Counted from the first letter of the stretch, positions 30,819 through 39,912 are shown. The stretch: 40,883 nt of DNA from JBCDBH01 sp039184055 (GCA_039184055.1 JBCDBH010000005.1:1-40883); one strand, 5' to 3'. Numbers and translations are program-made. The notes: generated from the sequence alone by a model not told the origin.

Positions 30819-32633
30819 TCACGCTGGAGGAATCATCGGCACGAGCAAATGGCTATCGAATCGGTCGCCGACGTGCACCACGTGTCTCCCCGCGTTCAGA
30901 CTCGAGTCTTTCTTGAAGATCGGTGCGCGGGCGATTTCGAAGGGTGCGACGGTCAAACGTAAGCCGTCACCAGCGGTGAAGAAGGTGCTGCTCGGTCGGA
31001 GCGCGATCTCGACCGGAACGATTTCGCCGGCGGCCAAGGGCTCTTCTCGGGTTCCCAGGGTGACGGGTAGCCACGCGACCGAAGCGGCTTCATCGAGCGC
31101 GCGGCGTGAGACTCGGCAATACCCTCGCGTCAGGGTGTCTTCGCTTTGTCCGACTGAGCCGTGAAAACGGATCCGCCGACCGTCTCGGTCGAGCTTGTCG
31201 ACAAAGACACAGAGAATCATGTCGTCGGGCTGCACGTCGCCCGTTTGGGCCGGTCGCGCTTCGACCCATAGTTTGAGCTTCATATAGCCGCTGAGCTCGG
31301 TGTCGACATCGAAGGTGTAGTCGAAGGACACCGATTCGCTGTGTGCGGCGTAACTCGTCTCCGTCGCGGTCTCGAGCTGGGACAAAGAGAGCGCATCTCG
31401 GTGCAGGTACAGCCGCCGATAGTCGGTCCGCGGCAACGGCCAATCGGTTTCCCAGCGGACGTCGTGCACGGTGTCGCGGCTCGACCGTACTTCGAGACGC
31501 ACGGGTGGCAGTGTGGCGAATCGATTGTCGATACCTTTGAGAAAGTGATCCATGAAGTCCTTGATCAGGGTTTTGACCTCGTCGGAATAGAAGGCCAACC
31601 ACTTACCGGTGCGATGGGTGTACACCCATTTCCGTTCCGAGCTTGCCTGCTCGTAGGCCCGGAACGTGCCTTGTGTGTGGAGCTCATGATCGGAAAAGGA
31701 GCCACAAACCAGCATCGGCACGGTGATGTTGTGAAGCTGCACGGCCTTGGCTCGCCAGTAGTCGTCAAAGAGAGGATGTTTGGCCAGCGTGTCGAAGGGT
31801 AGCGCGCCTTCGGTGGCGATGAGGTCTTCACGCGAGTTGTTGAGTGGAATCTTGACCTCGGTGTGCCACCAGAAATCGAGAAAGCCGACATCGTTCACGC
31901 CACCGGGACAGGCCATGTCTCGATACATGTCCGTGACGCCCTCCCAGGGACAGATGCACTTGAGCGCGGCGGGAAGCTCGGCCGGTGACGGCGCGGCGGC
32001 GGCGAGGTATTGACTGATGGCGAGATAGCTGACGCCACACAGACCGACATTGCCATCACACCAAGACTGCGAGCCGACCCACGCGATCGCTTCGCGATAG
32101 CAAGAGCCCTGATGATGCGAGATGATCGATGCTGGCCCGCCGCTGTTGGCAAAACCGGGCATATTCACGTTGACCAAGGTATAGCCGGCCGGAACCCAGA
32201 AACCCGGATCCGGAGATTCCCAGCTGGTCAAGGTCGAGAATTCAGGTTTGCCACCGGCTTGGTTGATCAGACGATATTGCTGTGGCGGCCCACCGAGAGG
32301 CGTCTTGCCGAGTGCCGGCGTGAGGTGGTTGTCGTACGGGTGGGCACACATGACGACCGGGCTTGCTTCCCCGTTCGCCAGGCGTTTCTTGGACCGAAAC
32401 ACATTCGCGGTGAGAGAAAAACCCTCGCTCATCGGGATCGCGATGTCGTAGTCACACTGGATGTCGGGATCCGGATCCGTGAGGACACACTGCGGCCGCA
32501 GGAGCTGTCCAGATCGGATCGCCCGCGACAGAACCGGCCATGCGGCACGCAGCGTCTCTTTGGTTTCGAGGAGCTCCGCGGCCAAGCGTGACACTGGGTT
32601 GCGTGCTCGAGGCTTCTCGTCCGTGCCCGACAT
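30819..32633 (-). CDS. CocE/NonD family serine hydrolase
   Basis: A 604-residue soluble esterase/peptidase-like enzyme of the X-Pro dipeptidyl-peptidase (CocE/NonD) family. The alpha/beta-hydrolase part comes first: VVMCAHPYDNHLTP, nucleophile Ser in GLCGVSYLAISQYLAA (GxSY motif), Asp in CGSFSDHELHTQG and His in YTHRTGKWLAF. The C-terminal jelly-roll X-Pro domain covers about 370-600 (VRLEVRSSRDTVHDVRWETD, GYMKLKLWVEA). No signal peptide. ATG 32633 with AAGGA seven bases before it is preferred over the in-frame start 57 bp upstream. The substrate (ester, lactam or peptide) cannot be told. It is divergent from an AraC-family regulator that probably controls it. Confidence 0.9.
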   Translation of the reverse strand: MSGTDEKPRARNPVSRLAAELLETKETLRAAWPVLSRAIRSGQLLRPQCVLTDPDPDIQCDYDIAIPMSEGFSLTANVFRSKKRLANGEASPVVMCAHPYDNHLTPALGKTPLGGPPQQYRLINQAGGKPEFSTLTSWESPDPGFWVPAGYTLVNVNMPGFANSGGPASIISHHQGSCYREAIAWVGSQSWCDGNVGLCGVSYLAISQYLAAAAPSPAELPAALKCICPWEGVTDMYRDMACPGGVNDVGFLDFWWHTEVKIPLNNSREDLIATEGALPFDTLAKHPLFDDYWRAKAVQLHNITVPMLVCGSFSDHELHTQGTFRAYEQASSERKWVYTHRTGKWLAFYSDEVKTLIKDFMDHFLKGIDNRFATLPPVRLEVRSSRDTVHDVRWETDWPLPRTDYRRLYLHRDALSLSQLETATETSYAAHSESVSFDYTFDVDTELSGYMKLKLWVEARPAQTGDVQPDDMILCVFVDKLDRDGRRIRFHGSVGQSEDTLTRGYCRVSRRALDEAASVAWLPVTLGTREEPLAAGEIVPVEIALRPSSTFFTAGDGLRLTVAPFEIARAPIFKKDSSLNAGRHVVHVGDRFDSHLLVPMIPPA

Positions 32634-32861
32634 GGTGAAGTCCTTTCTCGAGTTGGAATCCCGACCGGCCACGGTGGGCCCGTCCCACAACTGTCATCCC
32701 TATGGAAAAGCTAAGAGAATCCACCTCGATTGGCGACAGCACTTCACGCCATCTGAAGCGACTCAGTGGACATTTCGCGCCATATGACCCGTACGGAGCA
32801 TCGGCGCCTGCGTCGTGCTACCGTTTCAACGCGCAAAGACACGAGGAGACTCGGCGAGCAG

Positions 32862-33941
32862 ATGGGTAGCGCACACGAGGTTTCGACGTCACGTCCCGGT
32901 TCGAGTCAGCAGCCAAACAAGACCGCGATGTCCACCGTGCGGGCGGTGGTGGCATTTGCCGAAAGGTGTGGGCTATCCCTCGAAGAGATTGCCGAGGAGC
33001 TCGGAGTCCGTGTCCGGACCCTTCATGGCTTCGATGGCATGGTGCCCGACGACCGACCAGCGAGATTCATGAAGCGTCTGGAGGCTTCGGGCAAAGATCC
33101 CGCTTTGACGTTGCACATCGCCGAGCGGACCCCTTTTTCCTATTTTGGTGGCATCGAGCGGGCGGCCTATTACGCACCGACGGTCCGTGCGGCCATGGAT
33201 ACTTTTCTCGACTTTGCCTGGATCTTGTCAGCGCGTCTCGGGAGCTTTGTCGACGAGAGCGAGTCCTACGTCGCCTATCATTTTCCCCATCCCATGGGGC
33301 ATCTCGACAACGGCATGTTCCGCGAGATCGCCGTTGCCATGTTCTGGAAACTCATTCGAGAGTCGATCGGCACGAAAGGCGGGTTGGCCGAGATCAGCCT
33401 GGGCTATACACCGAACGGCCAGATCGATCGCTATCGGGCCTATTTCGACACCCGCGTGACCTTTGGCGTTTTCCCGGGAGACCACGTTCTCGTGTTCAGC
33501 AAAGACGTCTTGGAGACCGCGAACGTCCACGCGAATCCGGTGCTGTATCGACTCGGCATTCGCTATCTCGACGAGCAGGTTCGGTTGCGGAACCGACAGG
33601 GTTTTTCGACCGAGCACTCCAGCTTGAGGCGCGCGGTCGGCAAAGCGATCAGACATGGTGACTATTCAGTCGCCGGAGTGGCGCGAAACCTCGATCTGTC
33701 GGTTCGGAGCGCCCAACGGCTCGCCCTGGGCTGCGGCGTGACGCTCCGGGAGATGATCGGTGAGAATCGAATCGACCTCGCCAAGTGCATGATTGCCGAC
33801 GATCCCGACATCAGTCTCGGAGACCTTACCGAGAAGCTCGGGTATCGAGATCAAAGCAGCTTTCGCCGTGCCTTTGTCCGGTTCTCCGGGGTGGGTGTGG
33901 CGAATTTCCGCAGGGCGTTTCGCTCGCCGAGCGACACCTGA
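32862..33941 (+). CDS. AraC-family transcriptional regulator
   Basis: From ATG 32862 the protein has about 359 residues. The N-terminal about 190 residues look like the AraC 'arabinose-binding' type sensor domain (VVAFAERCGLSLEEIAEELG, LHIAERTPFSYFGGIERAAY, LGYTPNGQIDRYRAYF). The C-terminal about 100 residues are the double helix-turn-helix (YSVAGVARNLDLSVRSAQRL, ISLGDLTEKLGYRDQSSFRR, AFVRFSGVGVANFRRAF). Starts at 32766 (GTG), 32784, 32862 and 32928 are all in frame; none has a strong Shine-Dalgarno and the conserved part begins after 32928, so the start is uncertain. Divergent from the CocE gene; likely its regulator. It ends 17 bp before the convergent sigma-54 activator gene. Confidence 0.88.
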   Translation: MGSAHEVSTSRPGSSQQPNKTAMSTVRAVVAFAERCGLSLEEIAEELGVRVRTLHGFDGMVPDDRPARFMKRLEASGKDPALTLHIAERTPFSYFGGIERAAYYAPTVRAAMDTFLDFAWILSARLGSFVDESESYVAYHFPHPMGHLDNGMFREIAVAMFWKLIRESIGTKGGLAEISLGYTPNGQIDRYRAYFDTRVTFGVFPGDHVLVFSKDVLETANVHANPVLYRLGIRYLDEQVRLRNRQGFSTEHSSLRRAVGKAIRHGDYSVAGVARNLDLSVRSAQRLALGCGVTLREMIGENRIDLAKCMIADDPDISLGDLTEKLGYRDQSSFRRAFVRFSGVGVANFRRAFRSPSDT

Positions 33942-33958
33942 CATCGCGGTCGACTTGC

Positions 33959-35884
33959 TCACCCCAGCCCATGACGCTTACACAGCCGATAAAGCGTGCT
34001 GCGCGCGACGCCGAGTGACCGGGCTGCTTGGCTCATATTGCCGTTGGCGTGGTCGAGCGCGACTTGGACGGCTTCGGCTTCGGTTTGCAGACGATTTTTC
34101 GGCGCCTGATCGAAGGATGGCTGTGCCTGGCCGTGGTGCCGGATGTCTTCGGGGAGATGGTCGGGGGTGAGGTGGGCGGTGTCGGCGCCGAGCACCCAGG
34201 CGACGTGCAGGGTGTTTTTGAGCTCGCGGACGTTGCCGGGCCAGGGGTAGGCGCGCAGGGTGTCGAGGAAGGCGGTGCTCATGGTGGGGCAGTGGGGGGC
34301 GCGGTAGTGGGTGGCGAGGTCTTGGAGCAGGCGGTTGGCGAGGAAGGAGAGGTCGGTGCGTTGACGCAGCGGCGGCATGGTGAGCCGCGCGCCTTTGAGA
34401 CGGAAGTAGAGGTCGGCGCGTAGGGTGCCGTCGTGTACGAGGGCTTCGAGGTCGCGACAGGTGGCGGCGACGATGCGGATGTCGGCTTTACGCTCGGTGG
34501 CTTCGCCGACGCGGTGGTAGCGACCGGATTCGAGGACGCGGAGCAGCGTGGCCTGCGCGGAGACGGGGAGCTCGGCGACTTCGTCGAGAAAGAGGGTGCC
34601 ACCGTTCGCCGCCGCGACTTTGCCCTGGGCGCCACCGGGCTTGGCGCCGGTGAAGGCGCCGGGGGCGTAGCCGAAGAGCTCGGATTCGACGAGGGTCTCG
34701 GGCAGCGAGCCGCAGTTGATGGCCACGAAGGGGCCACGCGCACGAGGGGAGAGCTCGTGAAAGGCGCGGGCGAGGTTTTCTTTGCCGGTGCCGGTTTCGG
34801 CGACGATGAGGATCGGCAGCTCGGTGGGCGCGAGTCGCGACACCATGCGCCGGCTGTGTTGCAGCCCGCTATCGTGACCGTAGAGCTGATCGAGCGACGG
34901 TGAGGTGCGTTCGATGGGCTCTGTGGCGGCTCCGGCGACTCGCGCGCCGCTCGTCGACACGGGTTCGAGAAAGACCAGGGCGGCCATCGCGCGATCGTCG
35001 GGGCCGATCGGCTCGATCCGAGGTCGCCAGCGAGAGATGGCGCCACGTTCATCGACGAGCTCGATCGAGGTCGGGCTCTGATGCTGACGCTCGAGCGCAC
35101 GCCACGACCAATCGGTGGTCTGTCGATCGTCGAGCACGACCCGAGCACGATCGTTGGCGGCGCGCACCGTGCCGTCGTGCTCGACCAGCAACGCTGGCGA
35201 GGCGCAACGATCGAGCAGGTCGCGCAATTCGTCGAGACCACCGGGAAGAGCGTCACGATAGGCCGAGAGCTTGAGCGCCAGCTCGATGGTGCGCCGCGCC
35301 GCGACCACGGTGGCGAGCGCCATGTCGTGGGCGCAACCGAGGTGGCTGGTGGCGTCGAGCACGCCCAGCGTCACGCCTCGTGGCGACAGGATCGGCGCGG
35401 CATAGCAAACGAGATCGTGATTGGGCTCTTGAAGATGCGCGCGGCCCAGCACCGCGACCTCGCACGACTCACGCAAGGCCGTGCCGATAGCGTTGGTGCC
35501 CCGTGCCGCTTCGTTCCAATTCGCTCCTTCCAAGAGCTCGTGATGTTGCGCCTTGTCGAGAAAGGTGCCGCCACCGCGACGATGCAGAATCACCCCGTCG
35601 GTATCGGCCCATACGCCGAGAAAGCCGCTCCGCGCCAGCTGGATCGACAGCCGTTCGAGCACCGGTGCGACGTGACGCCATGCGCGTTCACCGGCTTCTT
35701 GACGCTCACGGGTGGTTTGTTGATCGACGAACGGATCGGTGCGTGAGGCGAGCGGACTCCGCCAATCGGCGCCGGCGGAGAGCGACCGGGTCCACGTTTT
35801 GGCGAGATCGTCGGATAGGTCGACGGTTTCGCCACCGACGAAACGTTGCCACGATCCTTGGTCTGGCGAGCTGAGATAGAGCAT
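33959..35884 (-). CDS. Sigma-54-dependent activator, AcoR-like
   Basis: A 641-residue enhancer-binding protein. An N-terminal GAF-like sensor (about 60-205; GTFLDKAQHHELLEGANWNE, NAIGTALRESCEVAVLGRAH) and a PAS-like segment (about 215-310) precede the AAA+ domain (about 335-575): Walker A ETGTGKE near 364-370, the sigma-54 contact loop GAFTGA at 409-414, Walker B GGTLFLDEVAEL near 428, and the PWPGNVREL motif. A Fis-type helix-turn-helix ends the protein (about 603-641). The architecture is that of AcoR, which activates acetoin or alcohol/aldehyde catabolism genes. It is divergent from an aldehyde dehydrogenase with a sigma-54 promoter, its evident target. Ligand unknown. Confidence 0.93.
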   Translation of the reverse strand: MLYLSSPDQGSWQRFVGGETVDLSDDLAKTWTRSLSAGADWRSPLASRTDPFVDQQTTRERQEAGERAWRHVAPVLERLSIQLARSGFLGVWADTDGVILHRRGGGTFLDKAQHHELLEGANWNEAARGTNAIGTALRESCEVAVLGRAHLQEPNHDLVCYAAPILSPRGVTLGVLDATSHLGCAHDMALATVVAARRTIELALKLSAYRDALPGGLDELRDLLDRCASPALLVEHDGTVRAANDRARVVLDDRQTTDWSWRALERQHQSPTSIELVDERGAISRWRPRIEPIGPDDRAMAALVFLEPVSTSGARVAGAATEPIERTSPSLDQLYGHDSGLQHSRRMVSRLAPTELPILIVAETGTGKENLARAFHELSPRARGPFVAINCGSLPETLVESELFGYAPGAFTGAKPGGAQGKVAAANGGTLFLDEVAELPVSAQATLLRVLESGRYHRVGEATERKADIRIVAATCRDLEALVHDGTLRADLYFRLKGARLTMPPLRQRTDLSFLANRLLQDLATHYRAPHCPTMSTAFLDTLRAYPWPGNVRELKNTLHVAWVLGADTAHLTPDHLPEDIRHHGQAQPSFDQAPKNRLQTEAEAVQVALDHANGNMSQAARSLGVARSTLYRLCKRHGLG

Positions 35885-35958
35885 CGGATATCAACCCATT
35901 GGTTTTTGAGAATGTATCAGCTCCACACAGGCCGGGTCGCGGTCGATGTCCGGTGACC

Positions 35959-35994
35959 TGTAGCGAAACGCAACACCTGTCGCGAGCTGCGACG
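35959..35994. promoter_or_regulatory. Two upstream activator dyads for the aldehyde dehydrogenase promoter
   Basis: TGTAGCG-AAA-CGCAACA (35959-35975) and TGTCGCG-AGC-TGCGACG (35978-35994) share the dyad plan TGTnGCG-N3-nGCnACn. They are spaced 19 bp apart and lie about 70-105 bp upstream of the expected transcription start. This position and doubling fit enhancer sites for the AcoR-like activator. Confidence 0.55.
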
Positions 35995-36037
35995 TAGCGT
36001 CCACGTACTCATCGACGCAGGTACGGTCGGATCCGGG

Positions 36038-36053
36038 TGGCACGATCCGTGCT
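36038..36053 (+). promoter_or_regulatory. Sigma-54 (-24/-12) promoter
   Basis: TGGCACG-ATCC-GTGCT matches the sigma-54 consensus TGGCACGN4TTGCW at all but one position. The invariant GG (36039-36040) and GC (36051-36052) are exactly ten bases apart. It lies about 41 bp upstream of the aldehyde dehydrogenase ATG, with AGGAGG at 36080-36085 as the ribosome site. Confidence 0.85.
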
Positions 36054-36093
36054 CTAGAGAGCCTCACACCATCACGACCAGGAGGCGATCTCG

Positions 36094-37614
36094 ATGACCT
36101 ATGCATTTCCCAACACAGATGGCGCACTCGTCCACTTCAAGTCGCGCTACGAGAATTTCATCGGTGGCGAATGGGTGGCGCCGGTCAACGGTCGCTACTT
36201 CGAAGCCATCACCCCGGTGCTCGGACGGCCGTTCACCGAGGTGCCCCGCTCCGACGCGAAAGACATCGAGCTCGCCCTCGACGCCGCTCACAAAGCCAAG
36301 GCCGCCTGGGGTAGCACCAGCGTCGCCGAGCGCGCCGCCATCCTCAACGCGATCGCCGATCGGCTCGAAGCCAACCTGGAAATGCTCGCCGTCGCCGAGA
36401 CCTGGGACAACGGCAAAGCGGTGCGTGAGACGCTCGCCGCCGATCTCCCCCTGACCATCGATCACTACCGCTACTTCGCGAGCTGTATCCGCGCTCAAGA
36501 AGGCACGCTCGCCGAGCTCGACGCGCAGACCGTCGCGTACCATATCCACGAGCCGCTCGGGGTCGTCGGTCAGATCATCCCGTGGAACTTCCCGCTGCTC
36601 ATGGCGGCTTGGAAGCTCGCACCGGCCCTCGCCGCCGGCAATTGCGTCGTGCTCAAACCCGCCGAGCAGACGCCCGTCACCATTCTGCTCTTCCTCGAGC
36701 TGGTGGGCGATCTCCTGCCCCCGGGTGTGCTCAACGTCGTCAACGGCTTCGGCATCGAAGCCGGCAAACCGCTCGCCAGCTCCGACCGCGTCGCCAAGGT
36801 CGCCTTCACCGGTGAAACCACCACCGGGCGGCTGATCATGCAATACGCCTCGGAGAACCTCATCCCGGTCACGCTCGAGCTCGGTGGCAAATCGCCCAAC
36901 CTCTTCTTTTCGGACGTGCTCGCCGAAGACGACGCCTTCCGCAGCAAATGTCTCGAAGGCTTCGTGATGTTCGCGCTCAACCAGGGTGAAGTCTGCACCT
37001 GCCCGTCACGCGCGCTCGTCCAGCGCGACATCTTCGAGCAGTTCATGGAGCTCGCCGTCGCCCGCACCGAGCAAACCGTGCCCGGCAACCCGCTCGATCC
37101 CGACACGAAGATGGGTGCGCAGGCGTCTCAAGACCAGCTCGAAAAGGTGCTTTCCTACCTCGAAATCGGCAAGCAAGAAGGCGCGATCGTTCGCACCGGT
37201 GGTGAACGCGCCGATCTCGGTGGCGCGTTCGCCGAGGGCTACTACGTGCAGCCGACCGTCTTCGAAGGCAACAACAAGATGCGGGTCTTCCAAGAAGAAA
37301 TCTTCGGCCCGGTCGTCTCCGTATGTTCGTTCGAGGACTTCGATGATGCCATCTCGATCGCCAACGACACCCTCTACGGTCTCGGTGCCGGCGTCTGGAC
37401 CCGTGACATGCACAAGGCCTTCAGGGCCGGTCGCCAGATCGAATCCGGGCGCGTGTGGACCAACTGCTACCACCTCTATCCCGCGCACGCCGCGTTCGGT
37501 GGCTACAAACAGTCCGGTATCGGTCGTGAGACCCACAAGATGATGTTGCGTCACTACCAGCAGACCAAGAACCTCATGGTGAGCTACGACCAAAACCCGA
37601 TGGGATTCTTCTGA
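36094..37614 (+). CDS. NAD(P)-dependent aldehyde dehydrogenase (AcoD/AldB/ExaC type)
   Basis: A 506-residue enzyme oxidising aldehydes such as acetaldehyde to acids with NAD(P)+; cytoplasmic tetramer in the family. Nucleophile Cys301 is in ALNQGEVCTCPSRALVQ, the form typical of AcoD/AldB/ExaC; general base Glu262 is in VTLELGGKSPNLFF; the Rossmann motif is FTGETTTGR (about 238-246); Asn of PWNFPLLMAAWK near 165 is present. Length is normal. AGGAGG precedes the ATG by eight bases. It is driven by a near-perfect sigma-54 promoter with the divergent activator upstream, and followed with a 1-bp overlap by the DUF779 gene, a frequent companion of these dehydrogenases. Confidence 0.96.
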   Translation: MTYAFPNTDGALVHFKSRYENFIGGEWVAPVNGRYFEAITPVLGRPFTEVPRSDAKDIELALDAAHKAKAAWGSTSVAERAAILNAIADRLEANLEMLAVAETWDNGKAVRETLAADLPLTIDHYRYFASCIRAQEGTLAELDAQTVAYHIHEPLGVVGQIIPWNFPLLMAAWKLAPALAAGNCVVLKPAEQTPVTILLFLELVGDLLPPGVLNVVNGFGIEAGKPLASSDRVAKVAFTGETTTGRLIMQYASENLIPVTLELGGKSPNLFFSDVLAEDDAFRSKCLEGFVMFALNQGEVCTCPSRALVQRDIFEQFMELAVARTEQTVPGNPLDPDTKMGAQASQDQLEKVLSYLEIGKQEGAIVRTGGERADLGGAFAEGYYVQPTVFEGNNKMRVFQEEIFGPVVSVCSFEDFDDAISIANDTLYGLGAGVWTRDMHKAFRAGRQIESGRVWTNCYHLYPAHAAFGGYKQSGIGRETHKMMLRHYQQTKNLMVSYDQNPMGFF

Positions 37615-37997
37615 TGACGATCGAACGCGTCGCCGTCACCGACGACGCACGCGCGCTGATCCGCGAATTGGTGGGCGAGCACGGCCCCGTGCTCTTCCAC
37701 CAATCGGGCGGCTGCTGCGATGGCAGCGCACCCATGTGCTACAGCACCTCCGACTTCCGCATCGGTCAGCGCGATGTGTTTCTCGGTGATGTCGAAGGCT
37801 GCGAGTTCTACATCGGCGGTCGGCAATTCGAACTCTGGAAACACACCCACCTCACTCTCGACGTCGTCCCCGGTCGAGGCGCCGGCTTCTCCCTCGAAGC
37901 CCCGCGTGGCGTGCGCTTCCTCATCCGCTCCCGAGTCTTCACCGACGACGAGCTCGCCAACCTCGACGAGCCACGTCGGGGACCGAAAGACAGCTGA
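37614..37997 (+). CDS. DUF779 domain-containing protein
   Basis: A 127-residue protein of the DUF779 family, function unknown: GPVLFHQSGGCCDGSAPMCY near residues 22-42, VFLGDVEGCEFYIGGRQFE, and WKHTHLTLDVVPGRGAGFSL. The clustered Cys residues (GGCCDGSAPMC) are a family hallmark and might bind metal or be redox active (inference). Its ATG overlaps the dehydrogenase TGA by one base (TGATG), so the two are translationally coupled, as in many AldB/AcoD loci. A long hairpin follows it. Confidence 0.93.
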   Translation: MTIERVAVTDDARALIRELVGEHGPVLFHQSGGCCDGSAPMCYSTSDFRIGQRDVFLGDVEGCEFYIGGRQFELWKHTHLTLDVVPGRGAGFSLEAPRGVRFLIRSRVFTDDELANLDEPRRGPKDS

Positions 37998-38005
37998 TCC
38001 CACGC

Positions 38006-38042
38006 GGACCGTCCCCGCGTGCCGAGCTCGCGGGGGCGGTCC
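38006..38042 (+). terminator. Hairpin after the dehydrogenase-DUF779 operon
   Basis: GGACCGTCCCCGCG (38006-38019) pairs with CGCGGGGGCGGTCC (38029-38042) as a 14-bp stem with one G-T pair and a 9-nt loop. There is no T tract after it, but the position nine bases after the DUF779 stop fits termination. Confidence 0.6.
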
Positions 38043-38086
38043 CACCGTACACGAGGCCCAGATCGGACCACGCTACACTCGGGAGC

Positions 38087-38752
38087 ATGACCCTCGATCA
38101 AGCTCTCGCCGAGCTCGAAGCCCTAGGTAGCGAAAGAGTCCGCGCCCAAAACGTCAGCTGGGGCGCCAGCGACAACCAATACGGCGTCAAGCTCGGCGAC
38201 ATCCGCAAAGTCGCCAAAGCCATCAAATCCAACCACGACCTCGCCCTGGAACTCTGGCAAACCGGCAACCACGACGCCCGCTTCCTCGCCATCCTTCTCC
38301 TCAAGCCCAAAAAACTCACCGCCGACCAGCTCGATCACATGGTGCGATCCGTCACCTTCACCCGAGTCTCCGACTGGCTCAACGCCTACGTCATCAAAAA
38401 ACACCCCGCCAAAGACACCCTCCGCCAGACCTGGCTCACCACCGACCACCCCATGGCCGCCCGTGCCGGCTGGGAACAGACTGCCTTGGTCATTGCCAAA
38501 ACCCCCGAAGCCATCGACTCGGCCGCCCTGCTCGACCGCATCGAAGCCGACATGGCCGACGCAGATCCCATCGTGCAATGGACCATGAACCACTGCCTCG
38601 CCGAAATCGGCATCCACCTCGCCGAACATCGCGAGCGCGCCATCGCCGTCGGCGAAGCCTTGGGAGTGTTTCGCGACTATCCCGTCTCCAAGGGATGTAC
38701 CTCACCCTTCGCACCGATTTGGATCGAGGAGATGGTGAGCCGGCAGGGTTGA
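38087..38752 (+). CDS. AlkD-like DNA alkylation repair protein
   Basis: A 221-residue all-helical protein of the DNA alkylation repair (AlkD/HEAT-like) family: VKLGDIRKVAKAIKSNHDLA, LELWQTGNHDARFLAILLLK, VSDWLNAYVIKKHP, PIVQWTMNHCLAEIGIH, and SKGCTSPFAPIWIEEMVSRQ at the end. AlkD-type enzymes bind alkylated bases through HEAT-like repeats. This short form with 'NQYGVKLGDIRK' and the C-terminal 'KGCTSPFAP.WI' is a well-populated family of putative DNA alkylation repair proteins; whether it is a glycosylase is unproven. It stands alone behind a hairpin, and codon use matches the host. Confidence 0.9.
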   Translation: MTLDQALAELEALGSERVRAQNVSWGASDNQYGVKLGDIRKVAKAIKSNHDLALELWQTGNHDARFLAILLLKPKKLTADQLDHMVRSVTFTRVSDWLNAYVIKKHPAKDTLRQTWLTTDHPMAARAGWEQTALVIAKTPEAIDSAALLDRIEADMADADPIVQWTMNHCLAEIGIHLAEHRERAIAVGEALGVFRDYPVSKGCTSPFAPIWIEEMVSRQG

Positions 38753-39288
38753 GGGGTTGTTGCCGAGGTGCTAGCGGCGAACAAGGTCCGTGGTCAGGGC
38801 TTATTCATCATTGTGCTGTGACAGCTAAAGAGAAAGATCTTCACTGTCTATCCGAACGTCTTTTCTGGAACATGATCTGTTATTCGGGTGAGTGAATGAT
38901 TCGTCATGGCGCCGTGTCGGATCATCTGCTTGTTGGTCTAGAGAACATAAACAGATCAAAACCTTACTCGGGCACGGACTTCCAATACACGAACAAACCT
39001 GAGTCGGATAACCAGCCAAATAGCGGCTAACTCGACCTCGGCCGTATACGCGAACCAGCATGTCGGGATGTTGACTCTCTGGAAAAGAGAAGTTACGCTA
39101 AAAAAGCGTTGCGGATCAAAACAATGTTTTTGGTTAGAATCAAGAGGATGATTGAATACCAAATGGGGTGGCAGATAGAATTCCACGCATTCAGAAGGCT
39201 CGTCGTTCACTTTAAAAGGTTGGCGAGCGAGCCTTGAGGTGATCGAGGGGGTCCGTCTCATTCTGCAACTATCAACAGAGGACAATCC
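38753..39288. other. 536-bp non-coding stretch, lower GC
   Basis: No convincing gene on either strand. GC falls from about 38810 onward and stays lower into the DUF5343-HEPN genes, suggesting that acquired DNA starts here. It holds one good promoter match (39071-39099) and a small A-loop hairpin ACGCT-AAAAA-AGCGT (39095-39109). A 29-codon frame, MIEYQMGWQIEFHAFRRLVV and onward, near 39150-39238, may be a relic. Confidence 0.6.
39071..39099 (+). promoter_or_regulatory. Candidate sigma-70 promoter of the DUF5343-HEPN pair
   Basis: TTGACT (39071-39076) and TACGCT (39094-39099) are separated by exactly 17 bp in an AT-richer region. It is about 190 bp before the DUF5343 start, leaving a long leader. 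Confidence 0.4.
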
Positions 39289-39912
39289 ATGGCTGACAAT
39301 CCCCCGTATATGAGCTCGGCTACTCAGCTTGAGAAGGTACTTGGGAAGATTAAGGAGGCAAAAACTCCTCCGCGTTTCACTAATGACTTTCTGTACAGCA
39401 AGCTGTCCATCAAGACCAAGAGTGCCCGACCTGCAATTGGTGTCGCAAAGAGAATTGGCTTGCTCAACGCTGATGGCACGCCCACAGATCTCTACAAGGC
39501 GTTCCGGAGCACGAACACTAAGACCTCTGGTGCAGCGATGGCAACAGCGATCCGAAGAGGATACTCGGAGCTATATTCCCGCAACGAGTATGCTCACTCC
39601 CTGAAGAAGGAGGATCTCAGAGGATTGGTGATTGAGGTCACAGGACTGGAGGCAGAGAGTGAGGTCGTTCGAGCTATCGTAGGTACTTTCGATACCCTCC
39701 GAAAATATGCAGACTTTGACGCTGAACTCGACTCCTATGCTGAAGTGCAGGACGCTGATTCCGGAGACCACCAACTAGACTTGGCTCCAAAGCACGAAGA
39801 CCTGAATTTAGGACTCAGCTACACGATCAACCTGGTACTCCCGAAGACAGACGACGTGGCGGTCTTTAACGCGATCTTCAAGAGCCTTCGTGAGAATCTG
39901 CTGCGAAAATGA
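39289..39912 (+). CDS. DUF5343 domain-containing protein
   Basis: A 207-residue protein matching the DUF5343 pattern: PPYMSSATQLEKVLGKIKEA, TPPRFTNDFLYSKLSIKTKS, ARPAIGVAKRIGLLNADGTP, DLYKAFRSTNTKTSGAAMAT, AIRRGYSELYSRNEYAHSLK. The N-terminal half looks like a winged-helix-like fold. DUF5343 proteins have no settled function but often occur in accessory and defence neighbourhoods. GAGGA precedes the ATG by about seven bases. Its stop overlaps the HEPN gene start by 4 bp (ATGA), so the two form one operon. Lower GC than the chromosome around it. It may be the antitoxin, sensor or DNA-binding partner of the HEPN protein (inference). Confidence 0.85.
   Translation: MADNPPYMSSATQLEKVLGKIKEAKTPPRFTNDFLYSKLSIKTKSARPAIGVAKRIGLLNADGTPTDLYKAFRSTNTKTSGAAMATAIRRGYSELYSRNEYAHSLKKEDLRGLVIEVTGLEAESEVVRAIVGTFDTLRKYADFDAELDSYAEVQDADSGDHQLDLAPKHEDLNLGLSYTINLVLPKTDDVAVFNAIFKSLRENLLRK

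Noticed and set aside
38956..39285. 109-codon minus-strand frame before the DUF5343 gene
   Set aside because: No ribosome site, no recognisable pattern, and composition like random translation of AT-richer DNA.
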